Assembly (NCBI RefSeq): GCF_029846635.1
Contig: NZ_JARVTG010000001.1
Location: 4,179,001-4,243,000 of the forward strand
Source of the DNA: Pokkaliibacter sp. MBI-7
Lineage (GTDB): Bacteria > Pseudomonadota > Gammaproteobacteria > Pseudomonadales > Balneatricaceae
Direction of reading: 5' to 3'
DNA: 64,000 nucleotides
Shown here: positions 15,314 to 23,342 of the stretch, in pieces
How positions within the stretch are numbered: the first letter of the stretch is position 1
Layout of the letters: each line of letters begins with the position of its first letter
Notes under the pieces: generated by a model
The model's input: the letters and a program-made list of their open reading frames with translations, nothing else
What the model was told of the DNA's origin: nothing
Databases searched by the model: none
Made by a program: the position numbers and the translations under genes

Positions 15314-15353
15314 CAGTTAACGCCAATGTTGCGGTGTTAGACAGCGTTCAGGG

Positions 15354-16463
15354 ATGAACAATGGGATATCAAGTAACGAGGCTGGTCGCCAGGAAAGGCT
15401 CAACATTTGGCCTAAGATGAATTTTACAGTTAGGCAAATAACTATGCGTGAATATGTGAATTCAGCCTGGGTTGCATGTGTATTCAGAACACTGTTAAGC
15501 CTGGGAATAAATGCCAGTGAACTCTTTGCTCGTTTCCAACTGAAAGAAGAGGATCTCAGTTGCCCAACCGCAGTGATGGATGCTGAACGGTTGAGGCTGT
15601 TATGCAAGGAAGTAGAAAAGACTCATCCTGACTTCGGCCTGTTGGTGGGGCTCCATCTTCACCCCATGAGCTTCAATAGTCTGTCATTGGAAGTGTTATC
15701 TCAGTCCAACCTGCTCAAGGCATTACAGGCCTATGGTGATAATTTTCATCGTATTTGTAATCTGGGTGAGGTTGCGATCGAGCAGACCGCCGACTATGTA
15801 GAAATTGGCTTGGTGCCTAATCAGGACTTTGACAGCATATCCACCGCGTTGGTGGACGCTAATCTGTCTACCATCGTAACCCTGAGCCGGTTTGTAACTG
15901 CTTCACCCATCAAGCCTGTTCAGGTCGTCCATTACAATAAGGCCATGTTCCCTCGCTATGAGGAGTTTTTTGCAGCTCCTGTTGTCGCCGATGGTTTTCG
16001 GATTGCGCTGCGCTACAGCGTGGAGGAGGCGACCAAGCCACTGTATTCCTACATTGAAGGGCAGGGTGAAGAGCTCCGGCGGTTCATTTCTGACTCCTCA
16101 CCCGTGGCGCTGGGGCAGAAGGTTAAGCTAATCATTGCCAAAGGCTTGGGGCAGAAGAAAGTGACTCTGGAGTATGTAGCAGCGCAGCTGTACATGAGTC
16201 CCCGTTCATTGCAGCGCAAGTTGTCAGAAGAAGACCTGTTGTTTCAGGATTTGCTGGAAAACGTGCGCCGCCATCGTGCCAGAGTGTTATTCACCAATCC
16301 GGACATCCCTCTTATCAAGGTGAGCAGCCAGTTAGGATTTCAAAGTCAGAATGGTCTGAGCCGCTTTACGCGGGCATGGATGGATATGAGTCCGCGGGAG
16401 TTAAGACGCAAATGGACTCCTGCTCGTGGACAGCAGGTTGATGTGATGGAAGCGATGTCCTGA
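15354..16463 (+). CDS. AraC-family transcriptional regulator
   Basis: The protein (369 residues from the first ATG) has an N-terminal arabinose-binding-like domain of the OruR/QhpR class (about residues 45-230) and a C-terminal AraC helix-turn-helix pair (about 260-355, with VTLEYVAAQLYMSPRSLQRKL and VSSQLGFQSQNGLSRFTRAWMDMSPRELR). Effector and target are unknown. No start has a clear ribosome site: AGGG abuts the first ATG, and ATG codons at 15417 and 15444 are alternatives. It lies 40 bases after rsmC. A bidirectional terminator follows. Confidence 0.85.
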   Translation: MNNGISSNEAGRQERLNIWPKMNFTVRQITMREYVNSAWVACVFRTLLSLGINASELFARFQLKEEDLSCPTAVMDAERLRLLCKEVEKTHPDFGLLVGLHLHPMSFNSLSLEVLSQSNLLKALQAYGDNFHRICNLGEVAIEQTADYVEIGLVPNQDFDSISTALVDANLSTIVTLSRFVTASPIKPVQVVHYNKAMFPRYEEFFAAPVVADGFRIALRYSVEEATKPLYSYIEGQGEELRRFISDSSPVALGQKVKLIIAKGLGQKKVTLEYVAAQLYMSPRSLQRKLSEEDLLFQDLLENVRRHRARVLFTNPDIPLIKVSSQLGFQSQNGLSRFTRAWMDMSPRELRRKWTPARGQQVDVMEAMS

Positions 16464-16502
16464 TGTAGTTGTTTGAGATCTGCGTTCAGTAAGCCGGACT
16501 AA

Positions 16503-16531
16503 GAAAAAAGGGGCGCTCATGCGCCCTTTTT
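16503..16531. terminator. bidirectional terminator
   Basis: A-tract, then GGGCGC-TCAT-GCGCCC, then TTTTT. It lies between the convergent AraC-type gene and thioesterase gene and can serve both strands. Confidence 0.85.
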
Positions 16532-16544
16532 GCTGTGCGGGAGA

Positions 16545-16976
16545 CTAGCTGGCATCAGTTGCATCGTCCGCGATGGCTAGCAGAGGAGTCAGCAGCGTGG
16601 TGTCTCTGCAGGGGCGTCCATTGGCTGTCATGGCTGCACAGGTGAAGCGGCCTTTTACCATTAGTTTATTGTCAGACGTACGATGAATTGCTTGCTCGAA
16701 GATGACTCGAATCCTGCCCTGGCGCGCAACCCTGAGTGCAACCGTGAACTCGTCTCCACTGCTAAGCGGGGCCAGATAGTCCAGCTCGGCACGAGCAACA
16801 ACAACATGAATACCAGCTCGGGTCAGTTCTGCGAAGTCTAAACCTATTTGTTTGATGAACTCATGGCGGCAGTGCTCCATATAGTTCTGATAAACGGCGT
16901 TGTTCACTATGCCCTGCATGTCACATTCATAGTCGCGTACGCTTGTGGTGATCATGTAGTGAGGCGTAACCATCAT
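16545..16976 (-). CDS. 4HBT-family acyl-CoA thioesterase
   Basis: A 143-residue hotdog thioesterase of the YbgC/FadM type. The motif VRDYECDMQGIVNNAVYQNYMEHCRHEF near residues 12-40 contains the catalytic Asp at the family position (D-x-x-G-x-V-x-N). I place the start at 16976 because AAGG lies at the right distance there; the frame extends 15 codons further. The physiological substrate cannot be told. It is convergent with the AraC-type gene. Confidence 0.82.
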   Translation of the reverse strand: MMVTPHYMITTSVRDYECDMQGIVNNAVYQNYMEHCRHEFIKQIGLDFAELTRAGIHVVVARAELDYLAPLSSGDEFTVALRVARQGRIRVIFEQAIHRTSDNKLMVKGRFTCAAMTANGRPCRDTTLLTPLLAIADDATDAS

Positions 16977-17290
16977 TCTTACCTTATGTTTATAGGACGA
17001 TTCGGGGTGGTAGTGATGCATCGTATTGTCAGGCTTGAAGATGGTTGAAAAAGCAGCACTCAGACAACGTGTCTGTACAGATGCTGCTCAGGGTGCTGCA
17101 TTAGCCCGATTTTGCGCGGCTTAGACTAAAGTATTCCTGCCTTGCAGAACAACCGGAATCTAGATGTTCTGCTCGCTATTACTGTCTTGTGCACAGAGTT
17201 GTCCAGATTTTCTGTGGATAAGATGGCAGTGCAGGTGAGGTCTGAGGCGGATATCAGTAGAATGAACGCCTTATTCTGGAAGAGGTGCTT

Positions 17291-17725
17291 ATGCGCGTTT
17301 GTGGAGTTGAGTTTAAAGGTGGTGAGGCCATTGTGGCACTGCTGGAGCGTGATCGTGGACTGTTTCACTGGTTGCCCTGCCGTACCAATCGGATCACGCT
17401 CAAAGATGATGCCAACGCTGAGGGGATCCGTCATTTCCAGTTCACCTTTGCCAAGCTGATTGAGGATTACAAGGTCGATCATGTCGCCATGATCAGTCGT
17501 CCACACAAGGGGCGTTTTGCTGGAGAGGGGGCGACCTTTAAAATGGAAACGGCTATTCAGCTGATTGAAAATTTGAACTCAACGCTGTTAGAACCCAGCG
17601 ACATCAAGAGTGTTTTAAGTCGCTTTCCGGTAAATGAACAGGATATTGGGGTCAAGCGCTTTCAAAAAGAAGCATTTCTTGCTGCCTATACCTGGCTGAA
17701 TAAGCAGCTGGCAGGTACCGAGTAA
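17291..17725 (+). CDS. DUF3010 family protein
   Basis: The 144-residue product starts MRVCGVEFKGGEAIVALLERD and contains FQFTFAKLIEDYKVDHV and GAEGATFKMETAIQLIE-type segments (here GEGATFKMETAIQLIE), typical of DUF3010 proteins of marine gammaproteobacteria. The fold looks RNase H-like, but no function is established. GAAGAGG six bases before the ATG fixes the start. It is monocistronic, with a strong terminator at 17757-17787. Confidence 0.8.
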   Translation: MRVCGVEFKGGEAIVALLERDRGLFHWLPCRTNRITLKDDANAEGIRHFQFTFAKLIEDYKVDHVAMISRPHKGRFAGEGATFKMETAIQLIENLNSTLLEPSDIKSVLSRFPVNEQDIGVKRFQKEAFLAAYTWLNKQLAGTE

Positions 17726-17756
17726 TACATTGAGTATTTCTCGGTCAGCAGTGGAA

Positions 17757-17787
17757 AGCCTGATGCCACGTGGCTTTCAGGCTTTTT
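17757..17787 (+). terminator. intrinsic terminator of the DUF3010 gene
   Basis: AGCCTGA and TCAGGCT form an outer stem around GCCAC/GTGGC, followed by TTTTT. It is a strong Rho-independent terminator 31 bases after the stop. Confidence 0.85.
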
Positions 17788-17837
17788 CCTGAGCTTTTCC
17801 ACAAGACTATCAACCCTAAGTGGGGATAACTCGTCGA

Positions 17838-18203
17838 TCAGCCTTTCCAGAGGATGGCTGTGACTTCATCATCATCCACCTTCCACCATTCATCTGGATC
17901 TTGCTGCTCTTCCCAGCCACTGCGAATACAGCGCACCTGGCAAGACAGCACCTTGCTGGCTTCTTTGGCGCAATCCAGGTCGGTTTCCCAGGGAGTGGCT
18001 GCCGAGTCAAACCAAATGCTGGTGAACTCCTTGCCGGCTGCCCGCTCTACAACAGTGATCGGAATGCCCTGAACCTTGGTGTGCTGACTGTCACCACGTT
18101 TCTTAAACGGTGGCAGCTCGCCAAAGCACTGTTCCAGCCAGGAGCGGATGCTCTCAACGGAGGCATTTTTTACATAGATTTCTATGTCAGGATGTCGGGG
18201 CAT
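17838..18203 (-). CDS. conserved hypothetical small protein
   Basis: The 121-residue acidic protein (MPRHPDIEIYVKNAS at its start, WEEQQDPDEWWKVDDDEVTAILW at its end) is predicted cytosolic, with alternating strands and helices. I do not recognise a named family. It begins one base before the stop of the upstream membrane gene, which in turn follows dapE, so it is the last gene of a DUF815-dapE-membrane protein-this gene operon. The tight spacing argues that it is real. Confidence 0.7.
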   Translation of the reverse strand: MPRHPDIEIYVKNASVESIRSWLEQCFGELPPFKKRGDSQHTKVQGIPITVVERAAGKEFTSIWFDSAATPWETDLDCAKEASKVLSCQVRCIRSGWEEQQDPDEWWKVDDDEVTAILWKG

Positions 18204-18204
18204 A

Positions 18205-18471
18205 TCAGGTGTCCAGAAAACGTACTAGCCAAATCAGCAAAATCATCAGGTAGCCACTCAAAGCGATCAGCCCTCCGATGACTGCAGCGGCAATGCCCAC
18301 CGTGCCCACCCAGTACTCTGTCTGAGGTGGCAGGTGGAACCAGGGGGCCACGATATGAATTGCGACCCCGGGAAAGAATAGCAGGGCTCCGACCAGCATT
18401 CTGATCAGGTAGCGCAATGGCTGTTCACTGCGTGCCCTGATGGTGTCGAGCCAGGAAGCCAGTATGGTCAT
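18205..18471 (-). CDS. small inner-membrane protein
   Basis: The 88-residue protein has a basic N-terminus and two hydrophobic segments (about residues 22-42 and 55-82, the second long enough to be the main anchor). No family is recognised. It starts one base after dapE ends, so it is translationally linked to dapE. The gene downstream starts equally close. Confidence 0.65.
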   Translation of the reverse strand: MTILASWLDTIRARSEQPLRYLIRMLVGALLFFPGVAIHIVAPWFHLPPQTEYWVGTVGIAAAVIGGLIALSGYLMILLIWLVRFLDT

Positions 18472-18472
18472 A

Positions 18473-19609
18473 TCAGCTTAAAAGCCGCGCCATAATATTC
18501 TCATACAGGTCAGACAGCGTATCGAGGTCCTTGCTGCGAACACATTCATTGATCTTGTGAATGGTGGCATTGACCGGGCCGAGCTCGACAACCTGAGCGC
18601 CTGTTGGTGCTATGAAACGGCCGTCAGAGGTACCGCCTGAAGTGGATAGCTCAGTGTCATAGCCTGCAACGGCTTTGATGCTTTCGACACAGGCGGCAAC
18701 CAGATCACCCTCGGCTGTCAGGAAGGGGTGGCCACTCAAGGTCCACTTTAACTGGTAATCCAGACCGTGTTTGTTCAGCACTGCCTCGGTGCGCTGTTGC
18801 AGCTGTTCTGCTGTGCTCTCAGTGGAAAAGCGAAAGTTAAACTGGGCGTCTACTTCACCGGGCACCACGTTGGTAGCGCCTGTACCAGCATGAATGTTGG
18901 AAATCTGGAAACTGGTGGGAGGGAAGAAGGCATTGCCATTATCCCATTGGGTCTGTGCCAGTTCAGCTAGTGCAGGCGCGGCTTTGTGAATGGGATTGTC
19001 CACCAAGTGCGGGTAGGCAACATGCCCCTGAATCCCCTTGACCTGGAGATGGCCACTGATAGAGCCGCGACGGCCATTCTTAATGATGTCACCCACCTTC
19101 TCTGTACTGGATGGCTCTCCGACTATACACCAGGTGATCTTTTCCTGACGTGCTTCGAGGGTTTCTATCACTCGCACCGTGCCATTGATAAAGGGGCCTT
19201 CCTCATCGCTGGTGATCAGGAATGCAATAGAGCCTTTGTGGTCAGGATGGTGATCGATAAAGCGTTCAACAGCCGTGATCATGGCTGCCAGGCTGCCTTT
19301 CATATCGGCAGCACCACGGCCATACAGATAGCCATCCCGGAAGCTGGGCTCGAAAGGTGGGCTGTCCCACTTTTCCAGTGGGCCGGTAGGAACAACATCG
19401 GTATGGCCAGCAAAGCACAGTAGAGGGCCTTCCGTGCCACGGCGGGCCCAGAAGTTATCGGTATCTTCAAAACGCAGACGTTCGATCTGAAAGCCCAGCG
19501 CCTGCAGGCGCTCAATCATCAGCTCCTGACAGCCAAAGTCTTCAGGTGTCACGGAGGGGCGGCGAATCAGCTCGGCAGCCAGGGTTAAAGTGGGGGAGAG
19601 TGTGGTCAT
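18473..19609 (-). CDS. dapE: succinyl-diaminopimelate desuccinylase
   Basis: The 378-residue dizinc M20 peptidase-family enzyme hydrolyses N-succinyl-LL-diaminopimelate to LL-diaminopimelate and succinate in lysine and peptidoglycan precursor synthesis. Zinc and catalytic signatures are LCFAGHTDVVPTG near residue 65, GRGAADMKGSLAA near residue 97, TSDEEGP near residue 131 and the C-terminal His in NATIHKINECV. With dapD and dapC about 5 kb away, three consecutive steps of the succinylase pathway lie in this window. Confidence 0.96.
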   Translation of the reverse strand: MTTLSPTLTLAAELIRRPSVTPEDFGCQELMIERLQALGFQIERLRFEDTDNFWARRGTEGPLLCFAGHTDVVPTGPLEKWDSPPFEPSFRDGYLYGRGAADMKGSLAAMITAVERFIDHHPDHKGSIAFLITSDEEGPFINGTVRVIETLEARQEKITWCIVGEPSSTEKVGDIIKNGRRGSISGHLQVKGIQGHVAYPHLVDNPIHKAAPALAELAQTQWDNGNAFFPPTSFQISNIHAGTGATNVVPGEVDAQFNFRFSTESTAEQLQQRTEAVLNKHGLDYQLKWTLSGHPFLTAEGDLVAACVESIKAVAGYDTELSTSGGTSDGRFIAPTGAQVVELGPVNATIHKINECVRSKDLDTLSDLYENIMARLLS

Positions 19610-19612
19610 TGC

Positions 19613-20389
19613 TCAACTATCTTGCAGAGTGGCGAGGTAATGTTGATAGAACTGCTTGGCGGTGCGTCCACTGTGGCTGGCTCGCCCCATTGCAAACAGG
19701 CGGGCTGTCTGGTGCAGCGCTGATCGGTCAGCGTTAACGTCCCCAAACAGCTGATCAACCATGGTGAAGTAGGTGTCCCAGCTGGCTGGGTAAAAGGACA
19801 GCCACAAGCCAAATCGGTCTGAAAGGGCCATCTTGTCTTCAACCGCATCGGCGTAGTGGATCTCTCCATCCACGACCTGAGTCTGTTGATTGTCTGACAT
19901 GTGTTCAGGTAACAAGTGACGTCGGTTGGAGGTGGCATAGATGCGCACGTGCTCAGGAGGGAGTTCCAGTCCGCCTTCCAATATGGATTTCAGTGGCTTG
20001 TAGCCCACTTCACCTTCTTCAAATGACATGTCGTCGCAGAAAATGATGAAGCGATAGGGTTCGGCTTCCAGCAGATCAAGAATTTCCGGCAGCCACAGTA
20101 AGTCCTCTTTGTCGACCTGCACGACTCTGAGCCCCTGTGGGGCCAGTTCGTTAAGTAACGCTTTGATAAGTGAAGATTTTCCGGTCCCTCTGGAACCCCA
20201 TAGCAGCGTATGGTTACTGGGCTTTCCTTGCAGAAAGTGCTGAGTATTGCTCAGAAGTGCCTGCTTCTGACGTTCCACACCAAGCAAGGACGTCAGACGA
20301 ACAGGATCGAGCCGACTGATGGGCCGCAACTGATGAGTATGGACGCGCCATACAGCCGCGTAGGTAGTTTTCCAGTTGACGAATGACAT
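19613..20389 (-). CDS. DUF815 AAA ATPase
   Basis: The 258-residue protein carries Walker A GSRGTGKSS near residue 65 and a Walker B-like RFIIFCDDMSFEEGE near residue 113, with an arginine-containing sensor segment YATSNRRHLLPE near residue 150. This is the DUF815 family of single-domain AAA-type ATPases. Biochemical role is unknown. It lies 3 bases upstream of dapE and probably starts that operon; the pairing with dapE may be transcriptional only. Confidence 0.82.
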   Translation of the reverse strand: MSFVNWKTTYAAVWRVHTHQLRPISRLDPVRLTSLLGVERQKQALLSNTQHFLQGKPSNHTLLWGSRGTGKSSLIKALLNELAPQGLRVVQVDKEDLLWLPEILDLLEAEPYRFIIFCDDMSFEEGEVGYKPLKSILEGGLELPPEHVRIYATSNRRHLLPEHMSDNQQTQVVDGEIHYADAVEDKMALSDRFGLWLSFYPASWDTYFTMVDQLFGDVNADRSALHQTARLFAMGRASHSGRTAKQFYQHYLATLQDS

Positions 20390-20475
20390 GGGGCTCTCCT
20401 TCAGTGCCCCATCATACTGAGCTGAACCGAGGTAGGCCAGCCGCTTGGCCTACCAGTCGGTTTGAATGCAGCGTC

Positions 20476-22068
20476 CTAGGTCACAAACTGATTGAGTTCA
20501 CTTCCCAGCGCTCGCAGTTTCTGGGTGACGGTCTGCTCTTTATGGCGCGCGGCTTCCATCATGACCTGAGTTTGCTCTGATAACTGACGGATATGGCTCA
20601 GGCGTTGGCTGATGGCCTGACTGACCTGATTCTGCTGGTCGGTCGCACTGGCAATTTGCACATTCATACTATGAATGCTTTCCACATTGGACAAAATGTC
20701 ACCTAATCCACCAGCACCATCATCCACGTTGTTAACACCCTTTTGTGCCCAGCTGCGGCTGCGTTCCATGGCGGTACGAGTATCCTCCATACCTTTTATC
20801 AAACGCTGAATGATGTCTTCGATCTCTTGTGTTGAATCCCCAGTCCGGCTGGCAAGGGTGCGTACTTCATCGGCCACGACCGCAAAGCCTCGTCCGGACT
20901 CTCCGGCTCTGGCCGCTTCAATGGCTGCATTCAGTGCCAGCAGATTGGTTTGTTCGGCAATACCACGAATGACATCAAGGACGGAGCGGATGCTGTCTCC
21001 TTCCCTGGATAGCTGCTGACTGACACTTTCGCCAGTCTCGATTTCGCCTTCGAGTTCGCGCATCGTGACAATCGTCTGTCGCGTGAGGTTTTCGGCGTGA
21101 CGTGCCGCAGTGCGGACACTGTCTGCGGCTGCGGAAGCCTGACCGGTATTGTTAGCGATCTGCTCGATACCCTGACTCATTTCAACGACGGCATGGGCCG
21201 TATCGGCGATGGAGGCATGTTGTTCATGTAGCCGCTGCTGAGTCTGTACGCTGTGCTCGTTGACTTCACTGTTCGCGCTTATCACCTCGGCCATGGTGGT
21301 CTGCATATGGCTCACCAGCTGGTGTATGCGGCTGACGAAGCCATTGAAAGCCAGGGCCAGCTGACCGATCTCATCCTTACTCTTGGGCGCCAGGGCAATG
21401 GTGAGGTCGGCATCGTCAGTATTGAGCTTTTGTAGCTCCCTGGTGGTCAGTAATACCGGTCTTACTACCGAGGAGGTGACAAACCAGTAACTCAGCAGGA
21501 TGATGGCGATACCTGCCAGAAGGCTACCCCAGAGAATCGATTGGCTGAGAGTTTTGATGCCCGGCAGGGTGGATGTGTAGGTATTTACCTTTGCCTGGCT
21601 GTCCTGTTGCAGTGCATTGAGTGCGCCTAGCAGATGCAGGGACTGGTCGCTCAGATCGTTGAATAATCCATCAGCCACGGCGCCCATAAAGCGCTGATCA
21701 AGCCAGCTATCTCGGGAGTGGCGGTAAGTGGTCAGCAGCGTATCCAGTTGCTTGGCCTTATCCGGACTGAGAAAGCCGTTGGCAAAGACCGCATTCAATG
21801 CCTGCTCTGCACTGTCGCTGGCCTCCTTCAGCTGTTGCAGTGCGTCGGGGTCATCAGGTTCGAGCAGCAGTCGATAGAGAGCAATTGTCTGCCGTTGAAT
21901 GGAGAGGCTGCCCTGAGTGAGGTGGTCAGCATGGTCGCGAGCAGGGCCAGTAACGTAATCCAGCGCCTGACTGAGTGATTTGCCTACCCAAATGCCGATA
22001 CCGCAGGCAGTGAGCAGGGCCAGACCGATGAGCAAGTAACTAATACCTACCTTATGTGCCAGTTTCAT
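20476..22068 (-). CDS. methyl-accepting chemotaxis protein
   Basis: The 530-residue receptor has a first membrane helix (about residues 8-30), a helical periplasmic sensor of the four-helix-bundle type (about 35-170), a second membrane helix (about 175-198), a HAMP domain and a signalling coiled coil with the hairpin-tip sequence QTNLLALNAAIEAARAG-E near residue 375. The ligand cannot be inferred. There is no CheR pentapeptide at the C-terminus (it ends ELNQFVT). A 20-base palindrome lies 34 bases upstream. Confidence 0.9.
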   Translation of the reverse strand: MKLAHKVGISYLLIGLALLTACGIGIWVGKSLSQALDYVTGPARDHADHLTQGSLSIQRQTIALYRLLLEPDDPDALQQLKEASDSAEQALNAVFANGFLSPDKAKQLDTLLTTYRHSRDSWLDQRFMGAVADGLFNDLSDQSLHLLGALNALQQDSQAKVNTYTSTLPGIKTLSQSILWGSLLAGIAIILLSYWFVTSSVVRPVLLTTRELQKLNTDDADLTIALAPKSKDEIGQLALAFNGFVSRIHQLVSHMQTTMAEVISANSEVNEHSVQTQQRLHEQHASIADTAHAVVEMSQGIEQIANNTGQASAAADSVRTAARHAENLTRQTIVTMRELEGEIETGESVSQQLSREGDSIRSVLDVIRGIAEQTNLLALNAAIEAARAGESGRGFAVVADEVRTLASRTGDSTQEIEDIIQRLIKGMEDTRTAMERSRSWAQKGVNNVDDGAGGLGDILSNVESIHSMNVQIASATDQQNQVSQAISQRLSHIRQLSEQTQVMMEAARHKEQTVTQKLRALGSELNQFVT

Positions 22069-22101
22069 CTAGAGCGATCTCATTGTTGTTTTTGTGAATG
22101 G

Positions 22102-22121
22102 AGTTCACTAAGGGGTGAACT
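22102..22121. promoter_or_regulatory. palindrome upstream of chemotaxis receptor
   Basis: AGTTCAC-TAAGGG-GTGAACT has perfect 7-base arms with a 6-base centre, 34 bases before the receptor start. It could be an operator or a leader hairpin. I cannot name the binding protein. Confidence 0.45.
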
Positions 22122-22209
22122 TAAAAGAGATGGCAGAAACTGTAAAGTAGACCTAGGGCGGGCATTGTGATGCCGGGTAAGTGTTGAGTTGAAGAGAAAA
22201 GAAAAACGG

Positions 22210-22220
22210 GGCCGTCTGGC
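22210..22220. repeat. IS4 target-site duplication, left copy
   Basis: GGCCGTCTGGC directly abuts the left inverted repeat of the element and recurs exactly at 23306-23316. Eleven bases is within the usual duplication length for the IS4 subgroup. Confidence 0.85.
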
Positions 22221-22270
22221 TAATGCCAGTCAGTTAAGCCCTACAGCTTGACCTCCTGCGCCCTGAAGCG

Positions 22271-22305
22271 AAAATCCGATGCTTGTTTTGAGCATCGGAT
22301 TTTTT
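22271..22305 (+). terminator. terminator hairpin inside the left end of the IS
   Basis: AAAATCCGATGC and GCATCGGATTTT form a perfect 12-base stem with a 9-base loop, followed by two further T. Near an IS end it would block transcription entering from outside, a known strategy to limit transposase expression. Confidence 0.7.
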
Positions 22306-22329
22306 ATGCGACTTTCCTGCGCCCTGGCA

Positions 22330-23296
22330 CTGACTCACGAAGCGGCTTCTGCTACTCACTTCCTTGACGAGCTGGGGCGCTGCTTGATCCAGAGCGGATC
22401 AGCACCGCACTGGAAACGGCGGGAGTGGCGACTTTGCGTAAACGACGCCTCCCTCTTGAAACCATGATCGGGTGCGTGATCGCCATGGCGTTGTTTCGCC
22501 GGATGACAGCCTGGGATGCCGCGAGTCGCATGGACATCATGCTGCCTGGGCAAGAGGCCATGGGTAGCGCCCAGTGCCATCGTGCAAGGTCGCCAGCGCT
22601 TGGACAGCTGCGGTGCGAGAAGTCTTTTTCCTGACTCAACAACGCTGGCATGCCAGCGCCATTGGCTCCTGCTGCTGCGCAAGGAGGGGCTCAATACGAG
22701 GTGCTGCGCAAGTTAGGCCGTCAAGATGCCATCGTCTCGCTAAAGATCACGCCGCAGGCGCGCAAACAATGGCCCGAGCTGCCAGACACGCTATAGGGCA
22801 AGACCATCAAGGGCAAAATGCGGCAGGTACTGACCTCGATGATCGATCCTCTGCGCTTCCCGCCCGACGACATCGTGGATCTGTACAGCCAGCGTTGGGA
22901 AATCGAATTGGGCTATCGAGAAATGAAGCAAGGCATGCTCGCGGGTCACTACACACTGCGCAGTAAGACGCCGGAGATGATTGAACAAGAACTGTGGGGC
23001 GTACTGCTGGGGTACAACCTGCTGCGTTATCACATGCTGGAAATGAGTCGCCACTGCCCTGGCATCTACCCCTGCGAAATGAGTTTCACCGCTTGCGCCT
23101 GGGCGATCCTGGGCTTCTTGAACGGGTCTCTTTGAAGCATCCAGGCAGCATCCCTCGCCATCTGGCTGAACTACAGGCTTTGGTCATGCACTACGTCCTG
23201 CCTCATCGGCGTGAGGATCGCAGTTATCCACGGGTGGTCAAGCCCAAGCCGTCCAAGTATCCGACCAGAAATAAAAATGCCAGTCAGCTTAACTGA
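22330..23296 (+). pseudogene. IS4-family transposase remnant
   Basis: Pieces in three frames align in order with IS4 transposase: ATLRKRRLPLETMIG and MDIMLPGQ (near 22425-22560), VREVFFLTQQRWHA (near 22615-22650), HWLLLLRKEG (near 22662), KITPQARKQWPELPDTL then TAG (near 22745-22796), LYSQRWEIELGYREMKQG (near 22880-22935) and YPRVVKPKPSKYPT near the end. The segment with the first two catalytic Asp is deleted at about 22650; the YREMK Glu remains. Several frameshifts and a stop show it is dead. The final in-frame stop lies in the right repeat. Confidence 0.85.
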
Positions 23297-23305
23297 CTGG
23301 CATTA

Positions 23306-23316
23306 GGCCGTCTGGC
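23306..23316. repeat. IS4 target-site duplication, right copy
   Basis: GGCCGTCTGGC follows the right inverted repeat directly and matches 22210-22220 base for base. Confidence 0.85.
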
Positions 23317-23342
23317 CCCGTTTCGTGCGTCTGTTATACCGA

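Larger units (their letters stand above)
22221..23305. mobile_element. IS4-type element, internally deleted
   Basis: The element has perfect 18-base terminal inverted repeats, TAATGCCAGTCAGTTAAG at 22221-22238 and its complement at 23288-23305, and 11-base target duplications. The ends closely resemble those of E. coli IS4. At 1085 bases it is about 340 shorter than the typical 1.4 kb, because the middle of the transposase is missing. It lies between the chemotaxis receptor gene and dapD. It cannot make a working transposase, but its ends look intact. Confidence 0.9.

Noticed and set aside
17213..17221. Perfect DnaA box TGTGGATAA upstream of the DUF3010 gene
   Set aside because: A single 9-base match without a cluster of boxes, A/T-rich unwinding element or replication genes does not support an origin.
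22425..23135. Transposase fragments considered as separate small genes
   Set aside because: They align in order to one IS4 transposase broken by frameshifts, a stop and a deletion, so they are one pseudogene.
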